The notes below the pieces were generated by a model. It made no database searches. It had not been told where the DNA came from and worked only from the letters and a program-made list of their open reading frames with translations. DNA of 64,000 nt. Source: Saccharothrix ecbatanensis. Its GTDB lineage: Bacteria > Actinomycetota > Actinomycetes > Mycobacteriales > Pseudonocardiaceae. A program made the translations under genes and the position numbers. Shown here piece by piece: positions 1 to 9,225 of the stretch (positions are counted from its first letter, which is position 1; the number at the start of each line of letters is the position of its first letter). Location of the stretch: the NCBI RefSeq assembly GCF_014205015.1, contig NZ_JACHMO010000001.1, positions 4,402,001 through 4,466,000 of the forward strand, read 5' to 3'.

Positions 1-931
1 TCGACTCGTTGAGCATCAGCTGGTCCGGGCCGAAGTCGTTGGCCTGGTACACCTCGGGCCTGCCGTCGCCGGTGAGGTCCTGCAGGCCGGTGGCCAGGGT
101 CCACGACCCGGCCGCCTCCCGGCTGAGCGCGGTGCTCGCGTCGGTGATCCGCGGCAGCTCGTCGGGACGGCCGGTGGGCGTGGTGAGCAGCAGCCGGTTG
201 GCGCCGCCGTTGCGGGCGAAGGACATGGAGTGCTGCATCTCCATGCGGGTCTCGTCGTGCGCGGTCGGGTCGAGCACGCGTGCGCCGTCGGGGAAGTAGT
301 TGCCGACCAGCAGGTCGAGGTTGCCGTCGCCGTCCACGTCGCCGACGTTCAGCGTCTCGCTGTTCCACAGCTCCATCGGCGTGACCAGCTCGACCGCGCG
401 GTGCCCGGCCGCGGTGGGCACGCCGGGGCCGGCGGTGTTGAGGAACACCACGGGCGAGCGCCCCCAGTAGTGCACGACGTGGTCGGTGTCGCCGTCGTCG
501 TCGATGTCCACCGGGACGCAGCCCATCGGCGCCATGGTCGCGTCGTACGGCAGGCCCGCCGGTACCAGCCGAACGGGCGCGTAACCGTCCTTTTCGGATG
601 GTCGGGCCGGGCGCAGCGTCACGGAGTCGTCCCGCGGGTCGACCAGGCAGAGGTCGGCGGGGCGGCCGAGACCACGCACGTCCGACAGGCCGGCCGCGGC
701 TCCGACGGCGGAGATCCAGGCCCGGATGTCCCGCAGGCCGGGCGCGACGGCGCGTTCGGTCCGGCCGTCCGCCGGCGCCGAGTTCACCGGTTCGGCGGCG
801 AACCGGTAGCGGGCGGCCAACTCGCCGGCCTCCTGCTCGCTGAGCGCCGGCCGGACCACCATCAGGCCCGATGCGGCGCAGAGCGCCAGGATGACGCCGG
901 TGACGAGGAACTTCCGTGCTGATGTCTGCAT
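1..931 (-). CDS. FG-GAP/VCBS repeat secreted protein (C-terminus beyond window)
   Basis: An open minus-strand frame runs from an ATG at 931 off the left edge, giving 310 visible codons and no stop. A hydrophobic N-terminal segment (residues about 8-28) looks like a signal peptide or anchor. Three acidic Ca-binding-type FG-GAP/VCBS loops are visible: DIDDDGDTD (about 142-150), DVDGDGNLD (about 198-206) and DLTGDGRPE (about 285-293). The phrase NDFGPDQLMLN after the last loop is typical of ASPIC/UnbV-type FG-GAP proteins. Such repeats form a beta-propeller, usually extracellular and adhesive or carbohydrate-associated; the actual role here is unknown. A GGGAG ribosome site lies about 10 nt before the ATG, which supports the start. 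Confidence 0.8.
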   Translation of the reverse strand, partial: MQTSARKFLVTGVILALCAASGLMVVRPALSEQEAGELAARYRFAAEPVNSAPADGRTERAVAPGLRDIRAWISAVGAAAGLSDVRGLGRPADLCLVDPRDDSVTLRPARPSEKDGYAPVRLVPAGLPYDATMAPMGCVPVDIDDDGDTDHVVHYWGRSPVVFLNTAGPGVPTAAGHRAVELVTPMELWNSETLNVGDVDGDGNLDLLVGNYFPDGARVLDPTAHDETRMEMQHSMSFARNGGANRLLLTTPTGRPDELPRITDASTALSREAAGSWTLATGLQDLTGDGRPEVYQANDFGPDQLMLNES

Positions 932-1382
932 GTGTTTCGCACTCCCGGTCGAACGCCAGGTACGTGGAAATTAGTCGTCAACAATTGACAGACGGAGCGG
1001 CGAACGAATTAGCGAGCCGCTGCGCACCACCCCGGCGCCACCGGATTCACGACCCTGCCACCCCCATCGTCGACAGTCTCGAGCGGGAGTGGGAACTGTG
1101 TCCGCGAAGATTTCCCAACTACGCTCAAGCAGTGTCTACCAGCAACGATAGGCCGATTCAACCCGTCCAACCAGTTTCACACGTTTGTCGTAGGCAATCA
1201 TCAGGAGCGCTTCCGGGGGTTAAATTCAAACGCACGCGGAATACGACCGCCGAGGGTGTCGCATTTTCGGTCGACTTAACACCGACACTCTTACCCGGCG
1301 ATCGGGACGGGTGTGTATTCGGTGCAAATGCATGTGACGAGCGGATTGCTGAATTCGGTCGACACGTCGACCGGCGCACGGG
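932..1382. other. Intergenic region, comparatively AT-rich
   Basis: This 451-bp gap separates the FG-GAP gene, whose promoter must lie here, from the end of the adenosine deaminase gene. It is visibly richer in A and T than the coding sequence. Apart from the inverted repeat at 1356-1373 I see no gene, repeat or RNA. Short open frames here lack ribosome sites and convincing codon bias. Confidence 0.5.
1356..1373 (-). terminator. Inverted repeat behind adenosine deaminase
   Basis: Perfect 7-bp arms CGGTCGA and TCGACCG enclose a CACG loop. The repeat lies 10 bp beyond the stop of the minus-strand deaminase gene. There is no U-tract, as is common for actinobacterial terminators, so function is inferred from position only. 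Confidence 0.4.
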
Positions 1383-2570
1383 TCAACCCGGTGGTGGCTG
1401 ACCGCCGGAATGCGGTGCCGGGCCACCACGCGTCGTGATCGGCGACTCGTATCCGTGTCCGCCGTGCGGGCCGCCGGTTGATCCCCCACCTCCCCATCGC
1501 GCGACGTACGCGTCGTGCGCGGCCACCATGCGATTGCGTTCGTCATCGTCAACGAGGCTCGCCAGCAGCGACGTGCGCGCGGCGGCCACCAGGTCCGCGG
1601 TGCCGAAGCCGAGACCGGTCGTCGCGGCCCGGTACTCGCCGAGGGTGGACGAGCCGAACAGCAACGGGTCGTCGGAGCCGAGCACCAACGGGACGCCCGC
1701 GGTGTGGAGCCTTCGCGCCGGGTGGTCGGCCAGGTCGGTCACCACGCCGGTGCGAAGGTTGCTTGTAGGACAGATCTCGAGCACGGTGCCGCGGCCCGCC
1801 AGCTCCGCGACCAGTCCCGGTTCGTCGGCCGCGCGGAAGCCGTGCCCGATGCGGACGGGGTCGAACTCCAGCGCGTCGCGGACGCCCTCGGCCCCCACCG
1901 CCTCACCGGCGTGCGGGACGAACGGCACACCGCGGTCGCGCGCCCACCGGATCGCCGGGCCGAACAGCGAAGCGGGTCGTCCGGGCTCGAAACCACCGAG
2001 TCCCAGCGCCACCACGCCGCGGTCACGACCGCGCACGCACCACTCCGCCGTGCGCGAGCAGTCCTCCGTGGACAGATCACGCACGTGGTCGAGGACGAAA
2101 CGGGTCACGACACCGCTGTCGCGTCGCGCCTCCTCCGCGCCGGCCCACAGCCCGTCCACCACCTCGTCGAACGGGATGCCGCGATCGCGGTGGTGGGTGA
2201 TCGCGGAGCACGTGACCTCCGCGTGCAGCACGCCCTGCGGCGCCAGGTCGGCGGCCAGCTCGACCACCGCTCGGGCGAAGTCCTCGGGACCGCGGAACAC
2301 GTCGGTGCAGGTCGTGTAGAGGTCGGCGAAGTGCCGGAAGTCGCGGAACCGGAAGCGCTCGGCCAGCCACCGCTCGTCCAGTCCGGCGAACTCGCTCCCG
2401 TTGCGGCGGGCGAGGTCCAACAACGTCGCCGGACGCAGCGCGCCCTCCAGGTGGACGTGCAGTTCGGCCTTGGGCAGTCCCGCGACGAACGCCTCCAGGT
2501 CGGGCGTCCACACGTGGTCACGACGTCCGCTCGCCGCGGGCGCCCCCCAGTCTTCGACGTCGGTCCACAT
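1383..2570 (-). CDS. add: Adenosine deaminase family protein
   Basis: This frame encodes about 395 residues, a cytosolic zinc-dependent hydrolase of the adenosine/aminofutalosine deaminase family. Adenosine deaminases convert (deoxy)adenosine to inosine in purine salvage. The signature metal and catalytic motifs appear in order: HVHLEGA near residue 40, HAGE with the catalytic Glu, IGHG, CPTSN and GSDDP. An ATG (2570) directly follows a GTG (2573); GGG lies 4 to 7 nt upstream, so either could be used. The last 35 or so residues are a Gly/Pro-rich tail beyond the usual TIM barrel. Substrate (adenosine versus aminodeoxyfutalosine) cannot be decided from sequence. The gene stands alone, divergent from tldD. 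Confidence 0.85.
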   Translation of the reverse strand: MWTDVEDWGAPAASGRRDHVWTPDLEAFVAGLPKAELHVHLEGALRPATLLDLARRNGSEFAGLDERWLAERFRFRDFRHFADLYTTCTDVFRGPEDFARAVVELAADLAPQGVLHAEVTCSAITHHRDRGIPFDEVVDGLWAGAEEARRDSGVVTRFVLDHVRDLSTEDCSRTAEWCVRGRDRGVVALGLGGFEPGRPASLFGPAIRWARDRGVPFVPHAGEAVGAEGVRDALEFDPVRIGHGFRAADEPGLVAELAGRGTVLEICPTSNLRTGVVTDLADHPARRLHTAGVPLVLGSDDPLLFGSSTLGEYRAATTGLGFGTADLVAAARTSLLASLVDDDERNRMVAAHDAYVARWGGGGSTGGPHGGHGYESPITTRGGPAPHSGGQPPPG

Positions 2571-2709
2571 CACGAACCCATCAGATCACTCGCTTGCGCC
2601 CTGTCTGCCACCCGTACCTCACTACTGGTTTCTCAACCCCAATGTGCCCCAGACCACACTCTGGAGTCAACAAATAGGAACATCTCGGCACAGTCCTCCC
2701 CAGGCCCTG

Positions 2710-2737
2710 TTGCATATACTTTACTTTTAACTAGTAT
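2710..2737 (+). promoter_or_regulatory. Candidate tldDE promoter
   Basis: TTGCAT and TAGTAT are spaced by 16 bp in an AT-rich patch of an otherwise GC-rich gap, 46 bp before the tldD start. They resemble a housekeeping -35/-10 pair on the plus strand. This is a pattern match only. Confidence 0.45.
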
Positions 2738-2783
2738 CAGTGCAGGGTCTCCAGGGCACGTCGGCCAGGGAAGGGGGCACGGG

Positions 2784-4256
2784 GTGGACCACGCGTTCCT
2801 GGCTCTCCCCCTGCGCCGGCTCGCCGACGCCGCGCTGGATCGCGCGCGGCAGTTGGGGGCGCACCACGCCGCCGCGCAGATCGTGCGGACCCGAAGCAGC
2901 CACCTCCTGCTGCGGGACGCGCGGACCGCCGCCTCGTCCGACACGTCGCGGACCGGGTTGTCCGTGCGGCTGTTCGGTTCGCGTGGCCGCGGGTTCGCGT
3001 CCACCGTCGAGCTCACGGCCGAGGCCGCCGTCGACGCCGCGGATCGTGCGTGGGAAGTCGCTTGTGCCGGCTTCACGTCGTTCGCCGAAGAACCGGTGCA
3101 CCACGACGCGGTGTGGGTGTCGGCGTACGACGTCAACCCGTTCGACGTGCCCGAGTCCGACCGTGCGGCGCTGTTGGCGGACTGGAGCACCACGCTGCTC
3201 GCCCAGGCGCCGGTGTCCTCGGTGCTCGCCCTGTGCAACGCCACGCAGGAGAACCGCTTCTACGCCGACCTCGCCGGCACCACGACCACCCAGCAGAGCA
3301 TCCGGGTGCACCCCCAGGTCGTGGTCGCCGGTGTGCATCCTCGCACCGGCTCCATGCGGACGCTGCGTTCCGTCGGCCCGCCCACCGCGCGTGGTTGGGA
3401 GTACTTGGGCGGCGCCGGGTGGGACTGGGCGGGTGAGATCGAGGCGATGCCGGACCAGCTCGCGGCCAAGCTCGGCGCGGGTCCCGTCGAGCCGGGCGCC
3501 TACGACCTCGTGATCGACGCCTCCAACCTGTGGTTGACGATCCACGAGTCGGTCGGGCACGCCACCGAGCTGGACCGCGCGCTCGGGCACGAGATCAGCT
3601 ACGCGGGCACCACGTTCGCCACTCCTGACCTGCTGGGCTCGTTGCGTTACGGCTCGGAGCTGATGACCGTGACCGCCGACCGGACCGCGCCGCACGGCAT
3701 GGCGACCACCGGCTTCGACGACGAAGGCGTCGCCGCGCAGTCGTGGCCGCTGGTGGAGCGTGGCGTGCTCACCGGCTTCCAGTTCGACCGGTCCACCGCC
3801 GCTGCTCTCGGCGCGACCAGGTCAACGGGTTGTTCCTACGCCGAGTCCGCGTCACACGTGCCCCTGTCACGGATGCCGAACGTCTCGCTCGCGCCGTCCG
3901 CGACCCCGTGCTCCACGGACGACCTGATCGCCGGTGTGGAGGACGGCATCTACCTCGCCGGGTCGGACAGCTGGTCGATCGACGCCACCCGCTCGGACTT
4001 CCAGTTCACCGCCCAGCGCTGCCACCGCATCCGCGCCGGGCGACTCGCCGAACCGCTGGCCGGGGTCGCCTACCACTCGTCCACCACCGATTTCTGGTCG
4101 TCGCTCGCCGGACTCGGTGACGCGAGCATCGTGACGGCGTTCGGCGCGGACCTCTGCGGCAAGGGACGGCCGGCGCAGTCCGCCGCGGCGAGCCACAGCT
4201 GCCCGTCGGCTCTGTTCACCCGCGTGCCGGTGCACTACGTGGGTGAGGCGACGTGA
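2784..4256 (+). CDS. tldD: TldD metalloprotease subunit
   Basis: This 490-residue protein belongs to the TldD/PmbA family. TldD is the zinc protease subunit that, with TldE, trims unfolded or modified peptides; in known systems it matures microcin B17 and degrades CcdA. The HExxxH metal motif is present as HESVGHATELD near residues 254-264. The GTG start at 2784 is preceded by AAGGGGG at 7 nt. The open frame continues far upstream without a stop, but that stretch is antisense to the deaminase gene and is not part of this protein. The stop overlaps the tldE start by 4 bp, implying translational coupling. No RiPP cluster is adjacent, so a general proteolytic role is the default assumption. Confidence 0.92.
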   Translation: MDHAFLALPLRRLADAALDRARQLGAHHAAAQIVRTRSSHLLLRDARTAASSDTSRTGLSVRLFGSRGRGFASTVELTAEAAVDAADRAWEVACAGFTSFAEEPVHHDAVWVSAYDVNPFDVPESDRAALLADWSTTLLAQAPVSSVLALCNATQENRFYADLAGTTTTQQSIRVHPQVVVAGVHPRTGSMRTLRSVGPPTARGWEYLGGAGWDWAGEIEAMPDQLAAKLGAGPVEPGAYDLVIDASNLWLTIHESVGHATELDRALGHEISYAGTTFATPDLLGSLRYGSELMTVTADRTAPHGMATTGFDDEGVAAQSWPLVERGVLTGFQFDRSTAAALGATRSTGCSYAESASHVPLSRMPNVSLAPSATPCSTDDLIAGVEDGIYLAGSDSWSIDATRSDFQFTAQRCHRIRAGRLAEPLAGVAYHSSTTDFWSSLAGLGDASIVTAFGADLCGKGRPAQSAAASHSCPSALFTRVPVHYVGEAT

Positions 4257-5599
4257 TCGCGGCCCATGAACTGGTGGAACGGGCGCTCGCGGCCGGGCGG
4301 CCGGGTGACCAGGTCGTGGTGATCGTGGACGACACGACGCACGCGCACCTGCGTTGGGCGGGTGATGTGACGACCAGTGCGGCGCATGTGCTCGACCGGC
4401 AGGTTCACGTCGCGGTGATCACGTCGGGGCGCACGGCGGGCGTGGTCTCGGTGGGTGGTGCGCTCGACGCGGCGGCGGTGCGTGATCTGGTGGAGACCGC
4501 GTCGACGGTCGCTCGACGGTCCGATGCCGTCGTCGGCTCCCTCCCGCCCGCCGACCACCCAGCAGCGCCGGACTGGCACGAACCGGCCGTCACCGCGTCA
4601 CCTGGCGTGCTCGACGGTCTGGCGGGTGATCTTCGGGGAGCCGCCCGTGGCTTCGCCTTGCACTGCTACGCCGAGCAGGAGGTCCGCACCACGTTGCTCG
4701 GGACGTCTACGGGTGTGCGGCGGCGGCACGTGCAGCCGTCCGGTCTGGTGGAGCTGACAGCGCGCGCTGGAACGTCGTCCGCGTGGGTCGGGGTGGACGT
4801 TCCCGATCTGTCGGACCTGGATCCCCTGCTGGACGGCTTGGAGCGGCGCCTCGACTGGGGCCGCCGACGCGTCGACGTGCCGCCCGGTCGGTACGAGGTG
4901 CTGCTGCCGCCGTCCTGCACGGCCGACCTGCTGAAGCACCTGTACCGGTCGGCCGGTGGCCGGGACGCGGGCGAGGGGCGGACCGCGTTCTCGGTGCCCG
5001 GCGGCGGCACCCGGCTCGGTGACCGGGTCGCCGCCCTGCCGTTGACGTTGCGCAGCGACCCGGCGTACAAGGGCCTGGAGTGCGCTCCGTTCGTGGTGGC
5101 GCGGGTGTCGGGGGCGGACACGTCCGTGGCGGACAACGGTCTCGCGCTCGGTCCGACTAACTGGATCACCGATGGCATGCTGACTGCGCTCGTGCACACC
5201 AGGGCGTCGGCGGGGGGACGGCCCGTCACGCCTCGCATCGGCAACCTGGTGCTGGAGGGACCGGCCGGTGGGCCTTCGACGTTGTCGGAGATGATCGCGT
5301 CGACTCGGCACGGTCTGCTGCTGACCTCGCTCTGGTACCTGCGCGAGGTGGACACGCGGGCGTTGCGGCTGACCGGCCTGACCCGGGACGGCGTGTACGT
5401 GGTGCGCGACGGCGAGGTGGTCGGCTGCTCGACCGATGACTTCCGCTTCAACGAGAGCCCGTTGCACCTGCTGGACCGGGTGACCGAGGTCGGGCCGACG
5501 TCGGTGACCCTGCCCCGTGAACCGGACGACGAGCGGATCAGGACGTCGATGCCTCCTTTGCGGGTCATGGACTTCAGCGTGGTTGGCGCTCGGGTGTGA
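4253..5599 (+). CDS. tldE: TldE/PmbA subunit of TldDE protease
   Basis: This 448-residue protein is the non-metal partner of TldD in the TldD/E heterodimer. It has the PmbA/TldE architecture but no HExxxH motif, as expected for TldE. Conserved features include the central NGLALGPTNW region and a C-terminal segment with GVYVVRDGEVVGCSTDDFRF. It starts at a GTG overlapping the tldD stop (GTGA, 4 bp). Its 3' end overlaps the convergent cydB gene by 26 bp, so the two transcripts must meet here and no terminator space exists. Confidence 0.9.
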   Translation: MIAAHELVERALAAGRPGDQVVVIVDDTTHAHLRWAGDVTTSAAHVLDRQVHVAVITSGRTAGVVSVGGALDAAAVRDLVETASTVARRSDAVVGSLPPADHPAAPDWHEPAVTASPGVLDGLAGDLRGAARGFALHCYAEQEVRTTLLGTSTGVRRRHVQPSGLVELTARAGTSSAWVGVDVPDLSDLDPLLDGLERRLDWGRRRVDVPPGRYEVLLPPSCTADLLKHLYRSAGGRDAGEGRTAFSVPGGGTRLGDRVAALPLTLRSDPAYKGLECAPFVVARVSGADTSVADNGLALGPTNWITDGMLTALVHTRASAGGRPVTPRIGNLVLEGPAGGPSTLSEMIASTRHGLLLTSLWYLREVDTRALRLTGLTRDGVYVVRDGEVVGCSTDDFRFNESPLHLLDRVTEVGPTSVTLPREPDDERIRTSMPPLRVMDFSVVGARV

Positions 5600-6596
5600 C
5601 CGTGGTCGGCGGGCGTTGGAACAGGGTGTAGAGGTAGGCGAGGGCGGGGACGATCACCAGTGCGCCGATGCCGAGGGCGATGGCCAGGGCCATGAGGGTG
5701 TGGCGGCCTTGGGCGGCTTGTTCGACGGTGAGGCCGGGCAGCAGGACGTACGGGTACTGCCCGACGGCCCAGCCGACGAGGATCGCCGTGACCGCGAGGG
5801 CGGAGGCGACGCGGGCGAGGGTGTAGCGGCGGGTCAGCAGCAGTGCGAGCGCGGTCAGTCCGGAGGCGATCGAGACCAGGACGACCGGCAGGCCGCGGCC
5901 GGTGAGCCCGGCGTAGAGCAGTGGCGCGTCGGCTCTCAGGACCAGGATGCCGGTGAGACCGACTGCGCCGGTCAGCGCGGCCGTTATGAAGGCGCGGGTG
6001 CGGAACGCTTCGGCCAGGTCGTTCTCGCCTTCGCGTCGGGCGTCGGCGCAGAGGAAGACGGCCGCGAGGTAGGCGCACACCAGTACCGCCAGCGTGCCGC
6101 CGAGGAACGACGTCGGGTTCACCCAACTGCCCACCACGTCACCGGCCGCGATGCCGGGTGGGACGCGGCCGGAGGCCACCCCGCCGACGACCGTGCCGAA
6201 GAAGAACGGGGTGAGGAGGGAGGACAACGCGAACGCCGCGCCGAAGAAGCGCCGCATGCCAAGCCCGGTGACACTCTTCCGATAAGCAAACGCCGCACCG
6301 CGCGCGATGATCCCGAACGCTGCCAGGGTGAGCGGGAGGTAGAGGGTGGTGACGGCGGCGGCGAACGCACCGGAGAACCCGGTCCACAGCACCACCAACA
6401 CGAAGATCAACCAGACGTGGTTGGCCTCCCAGACCGGCCCAATGGACCGCTCGATCAACGCCCGCGTCCGCGACCCGCGCCGGGTGCCGCCGGCGAGCAG
6501 GTCCCAGACCCCACCCCCGAAATCCGCGCCGCCGAACAGCGCGTAGGCGATCAGCCCGACGAAGGCCGCCCCCAACACGGTCTCGGCGAGCGTCAT
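5574..6596 (-). CDS. cydB: Cytochrome bd-type oxidase subunit II
   Basis: This 340-residue integral membrane protein has about eight hydrophobic spans and a CydB-like N-terminus (ALFGGADFGGGVWDLLAGG). With CydA it forms cytochrome bd quinol oxidase, which reduces oxygen to water in the membrane without pumping protons and supports respiration at low oxygen or under inhibitor stress. GPVWEANHVWLI near residues 53-64 is a strongly conserved family segment. Its ATG overlaps the cydA stop by 4 bp, so the two subunits are translationally coupled. No cydCD assembly exporter is adjacent. Confidence 0.93.
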   Translation of the reverse strand: MTLAETVLGAAFVGLIAYALFGGADFGGGVWDLLAGGTRRGSRTRALIERSIGPVWEANHVWLIFVLVVLWTGFSGAFAAAVTTLYLPLTLAAFGIIARGAAFAYRKSVTGLGMRRFFGAAFALSSLLTPFFFGTVVGGVASGRVPPGIAAGDVVGSWVNPTSFLGGTLAVLVCAYLAAVFLCADARREGENDLAEAFRTRAFITAALTGAVGLTGILVLRADAPLLYAGLTGRGLPVVLVSIASGLTALALLLTRRYTLARVASALAVTAILVGWAVGQYPYVLLPGLTVEQAAQGRHTLMALAIALGIGALVIVPALAYLYTLFQRPPTTVTPERQPR

Positions 6597-8113
6597 GACC
6601 CCTCCCCGCCTTCCGACGGCGCGTCATCTGGCGGCCTGCGATCCGCCTGCACCTCATCCGACTGGGCACCCTTGGGCGGTGTTCGATCGGGCGACGCGCG
6701 GTCCGGCGGCGCGTCATCCGGCAGCGTGCGATCGGGCCGCGCCTCACCCGTTTGGGTGCGCTCGGGCGGTGTGGGTTCTTGGGGGGCGATTGTGCCGTGG
6801 CCGTGGGCGAGTCTGCGGAGGACTATTACGGTGAAGGTCGTTAGGACCGTGTAGACCGCTATCACCGCGATCAGGCCGTAGCCGAGGCCCGGGGCTGGGC
6901 TTACCGCGTCCGCCGTACGCAGGATCCGGTATACAATCCACGGTTGCCGGCCCACCTCCGTGGTGACCCACCCCGCCTCCATCGCCACCACGGCCGCCAC
7001 ACCGGAAGCCGCCACCGCGCGAAGGAACCACACCGTCAACGGCAGCCGTCGCCTACGCCACCACACCAGCCCGAACCACCCGGCCAGCAACAACAACGCC
7101 GTACCAATGCCGACCATCACGTTGTACGACAGGTGCACGACGTTGACCGGCGGACGCTCGTCGACCGGCACCTCCTCCAGCCCCGGCACCACCCCGTCCA
7201 CATCGTGGTGGATCAACAGCGACAACGCGTACGGGATCTCCAGCGCATACCGCAGCTCGTCGTCCCGATAAATCCCACCCACCGACAACCCCGCCCCCGA
7301 CGTCGTCTCGTACTGGGCCTCCATCGCCGCGAGCTTCGCCGGCTGGTTGTCGGCGACCGTGTTCGCAATCCAGTCACCCACACCGATCTGCACCGGTGTC
7401 ATCACCGCCGCGACCGTCAACGGGATGAGCAACCCCAGCCGGTGGTACCGGTCGCGGCGGCCCCGGAGCATCCCGACCGCGTACACCGACGCCACCAGGT
7501 ACCCGGTCACCATGAACGCCGCCAGCCACATGTGCGTGAACTGCGCCCACGTCGAAGGACCGAACATCGCCGCCCACGGCCGCGCGTCCACCACGTCACC
7601 CCGCGCGTCGAGCCGGAACCCGGTCGGGTTGTTCATCCACGCGTTCGCCGACACGACGAAGAACGCCCCCGCCACCCCGGCGACCACCATCGGCAACGCG
7701 CTGAGCATGTGCGCCCGCGGTGACAGGCGGTTCCACCCGAACAGGTACACCCCGACGAAGATCGCCTCCACGAAGAAAGCGAACCCCTCCAGCACGAACG
7801 GGAAGCCGAACACCTCGCCGAACCGGTCCATCAGACCCGGCCACAGGATGCCCAGCTCGAACGACAGCAACGTCCCCGACACGGCCCCGGCGGCGAACAG
7901 CACGCCCATCGCCTTGGCCCACGTGTGCGCCAACCCCGTGAGCACCGGATCACCACGCCGGTGCCCGAGCCACTCCGCGAACACCACGATCGCCGGGAAC
8001 GCGACGCCGAAGCAGGCGAAGACGATGTGCCAGCCCAGCGACAACGCCATCTGCGTCCGCGCCGGGAACAGGTTGTCCACCGCACCGGCGGCCACGAACT
8101 CCAGTGCGGCCAC
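6593..8113 (-). CDS. cydA: Cytochrome bd-type oxidase subunit I
   Basis: This 506-residue heme-binding subunit of the bd quinol oxidase carries the family core [15 protein letters not shown] (axial-His region), FELGILWPG and [11 protein letters not shown]. The Q-loop is short, suggesting the short-Q/cyanide-insensitive-type lineage rather than the long E. coli form. The GTG at 8113 follows GGGGAGG at 4 nt; the upstream extension has no family similarity. After the last helix there is a tail of roughly 60 residues made of degenerate Pro/Asp/Arg repeats ([16 protein letters not shown]) absent from ordinary CydA. The gene is divergent from an SDR gene. Confidence 0.92.
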   Translation of the reverse strand: MAALEFVAAGAVDNLFPARTQMALSLGWHIVFACFGVAFPAIVVFAEWLGHRRGDPVLTGLAHTWAKAMGVLFAAGAVSGTLLSFELGILWPGLMDRFGEVFGFPFVLEGFAFFVEAIFVGVYLFGWNRLSPRAHMLSALPMVVAGVAGAFFVVSANAWMNNPTGFRLDARGDVVDARPWAAMFGPSTWAQFTHMWLAAFMVTGYLVASVYAVGMLRGRRDRYHRLGLLIPLTVAAVMTPVQIGVGDWIANTVADNQPAKLAAMEAQYETTSGAGLSVGGIYRDDELRYALEIPYALSLLIHHDVDGVVPGLEEVPVDERPPVNVVHLSYNVMVGIGTALLLLAGWFGLVWWRRRRLPLTVWFLRAVAASGVAAVVAMEAGWVTTEVGRQPWIVYRILRTADAVSPAPGLGYGLIAVIAVYTVLTTFTVIVLRRLAHGHGTIAPQEPTPPERTQTGEARPDRTLPDDAPPDRASPDRTPPKGAQSDEVQADRRPPDDAPSEGGEGS

Positions 8114-8342
8114 ACGACCTCCCCACGTAGCCAGGGCACAAGGCATCCACCGAGTACCCGGAACACCGGGCGCGGAACGCCGTTCCCCCGACCGGGGCCG
8201 CACACACCTTCCGCCGACCCCGCTGACCGCCATTGGACGGACGTGGCGACACGTCGACCGGCTAGTCTGCACCGGCCCCTCGGAACGGCGGCAGCCGTTC
8301 GCACCGGTGTACCAGTCGAGCCGAGCAGGAGACCCCGCTCCC

Positions 8343-9110
8343 ATGTCCGCACCGCCTGACCTGACCGCCCACCCTGTTTCCGTGGTGACCGGGGCCGGTT
8401 CGGGAGTGGGGCGCGCGGTCGCCCGAGGGCTCCTCGAAGCCGGGCACCGGGTGGCGCTCGCCGGACGACGGGCCGACGCGCTGTCCGAGACCGCCGCCGA
8501 CGCACCGCCCGGGTCGGTGTTCGTCGTGCCGACGGACGTCACGGTCGAGGCGTCCGTGGACGCGCTGTTCGACGCGGTCCGCGAGCGGTGGGGCCGGGTC
8601 GACGTGCTGTTCAACAACGCCGGGACGAACGTGCCCGCCACGCCGCTGGAGGACTTCACCGTCGAGCAGTGGACGAAGGTCGTCGACACGAACTTGACCG
8701 GCTCGTTCCTGTGCGCCCGCGCGGCTTTCCGGATCATGCGCGACCAGACGCCGCGGGGAGGCCGGATCATCAACAACGGCTCGGTGTCCGCCCAGACCCC
8801 GCGCCCCGACGCCATCGCGTACAACGCGAGCAAGCACGCGATCACCGGGTTGACGAAGTCGATCTCGCTGGAGGGCCGCCGGCACCGCATCGCCTGCGGG
8901 CAGATCGACATCGGCAACGCGGCGACCCCGATGACCGACCGGATGAGCCGCGGTGTGCTCCAGGCAGACGGCTCGACCGCCGCCGAGCCCACGATGGACG
9001 TCGCGCACGTCGCCGACGCCGTCCGCTACATGGCCAGGCTGCCGTTGGACGCGAACGTGCAGTTCATGACCGTCATGGCGACCACGATGCCGTTCATCGG
9101 CCGAGGCTGA
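8343..9110 (+). CDS. Short-chain dehydrogenase/reductase
   Basis: This 255-residue classical SDR is an NAD(P)-dependent oxidoreductase of the cytosol. The nucleotide-binding glycine motif is [12 protein letters not shown] (about residues 14-25), the structural motif is NNAG, and the active-site pair is in YNASK with the upstream Ser in [11 protein letters not shown] follows an AGGAG ribosome site. Substrate is unknown. The gene stands alone, divergent from cydA and convergent with the trpF-mmuM operon. Confidence 0.85.
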   Translation: MSAPPDLTAHPVSVVTGAGSGVGRAVARGLLEAGHRVALAGRRADALSETAADAPPGSVFVVPTDVTVEASVDALFDAVRERWGRVDVLFNNAGTNVPATPLEDFTVEQWTKVVDTNLTGSFLCARAAFRIMRDQTPRGGRIINNGSVSAQTPRPDAIAYNASKHAITGLTKSISLEGRRHRIACGQIDIGNAATPMTDRMSRGVLQADGSTAAEPTMDVAHVADAVRYMARLPLDANVQFMTVMATTMPFIGRG

Positions 9111-9116
9111 GCCCGG

Positions 9117-9206
9117 TCAGACGCCCCCTCGATAGTCGGCCGAGAGGACAGTCGACAACTGCGCACGCGCGCCAGGGTCGAGCGCGTAGACGTCGCCGTC
9201 GTTCAT
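9117..9206 (-). CDS. Possible 29-residue small ORF behind mmuM
   Basis: This ATG-initiated frame of 29 codons begins 19 bp after the mmuM stop on the same strand, with GGAGAG 5 nt before the ATG. The peptide begins MNDGDVYALDPGARAQL and ends in RGGV; it is acidic with no membrane segment. I recognise no family. It could be a small operon-encoded protein, a precursor-like peptide, or the remnant of a truncated gene. It ends 6 bp from the convergent SDR stop. Confidence 0.4.
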   Translation of the reverse strand: MNDGDVYALDPGARAQLSTVLSADYRGGV

Positions 9207-9225
9207 GATCTCTCCGTTACCCGGG

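Noticed and set aside
230..922. Plus-strand ORF antisense to the FG-GAP gene
   Set aside because: Its translation is low-complexity Arg/Val/His-rich without a domain, while the minus strand encodes clear VCBS loops.
1515..2783. Long in-frame plus-strand extension upstream of tldD
   Set aside because: It lies antisense to the deaminase gene, has no TldD similarity, and GTG 2784 has a strong ribosome site at proper spacing. The open frame is a high-GC artefact.
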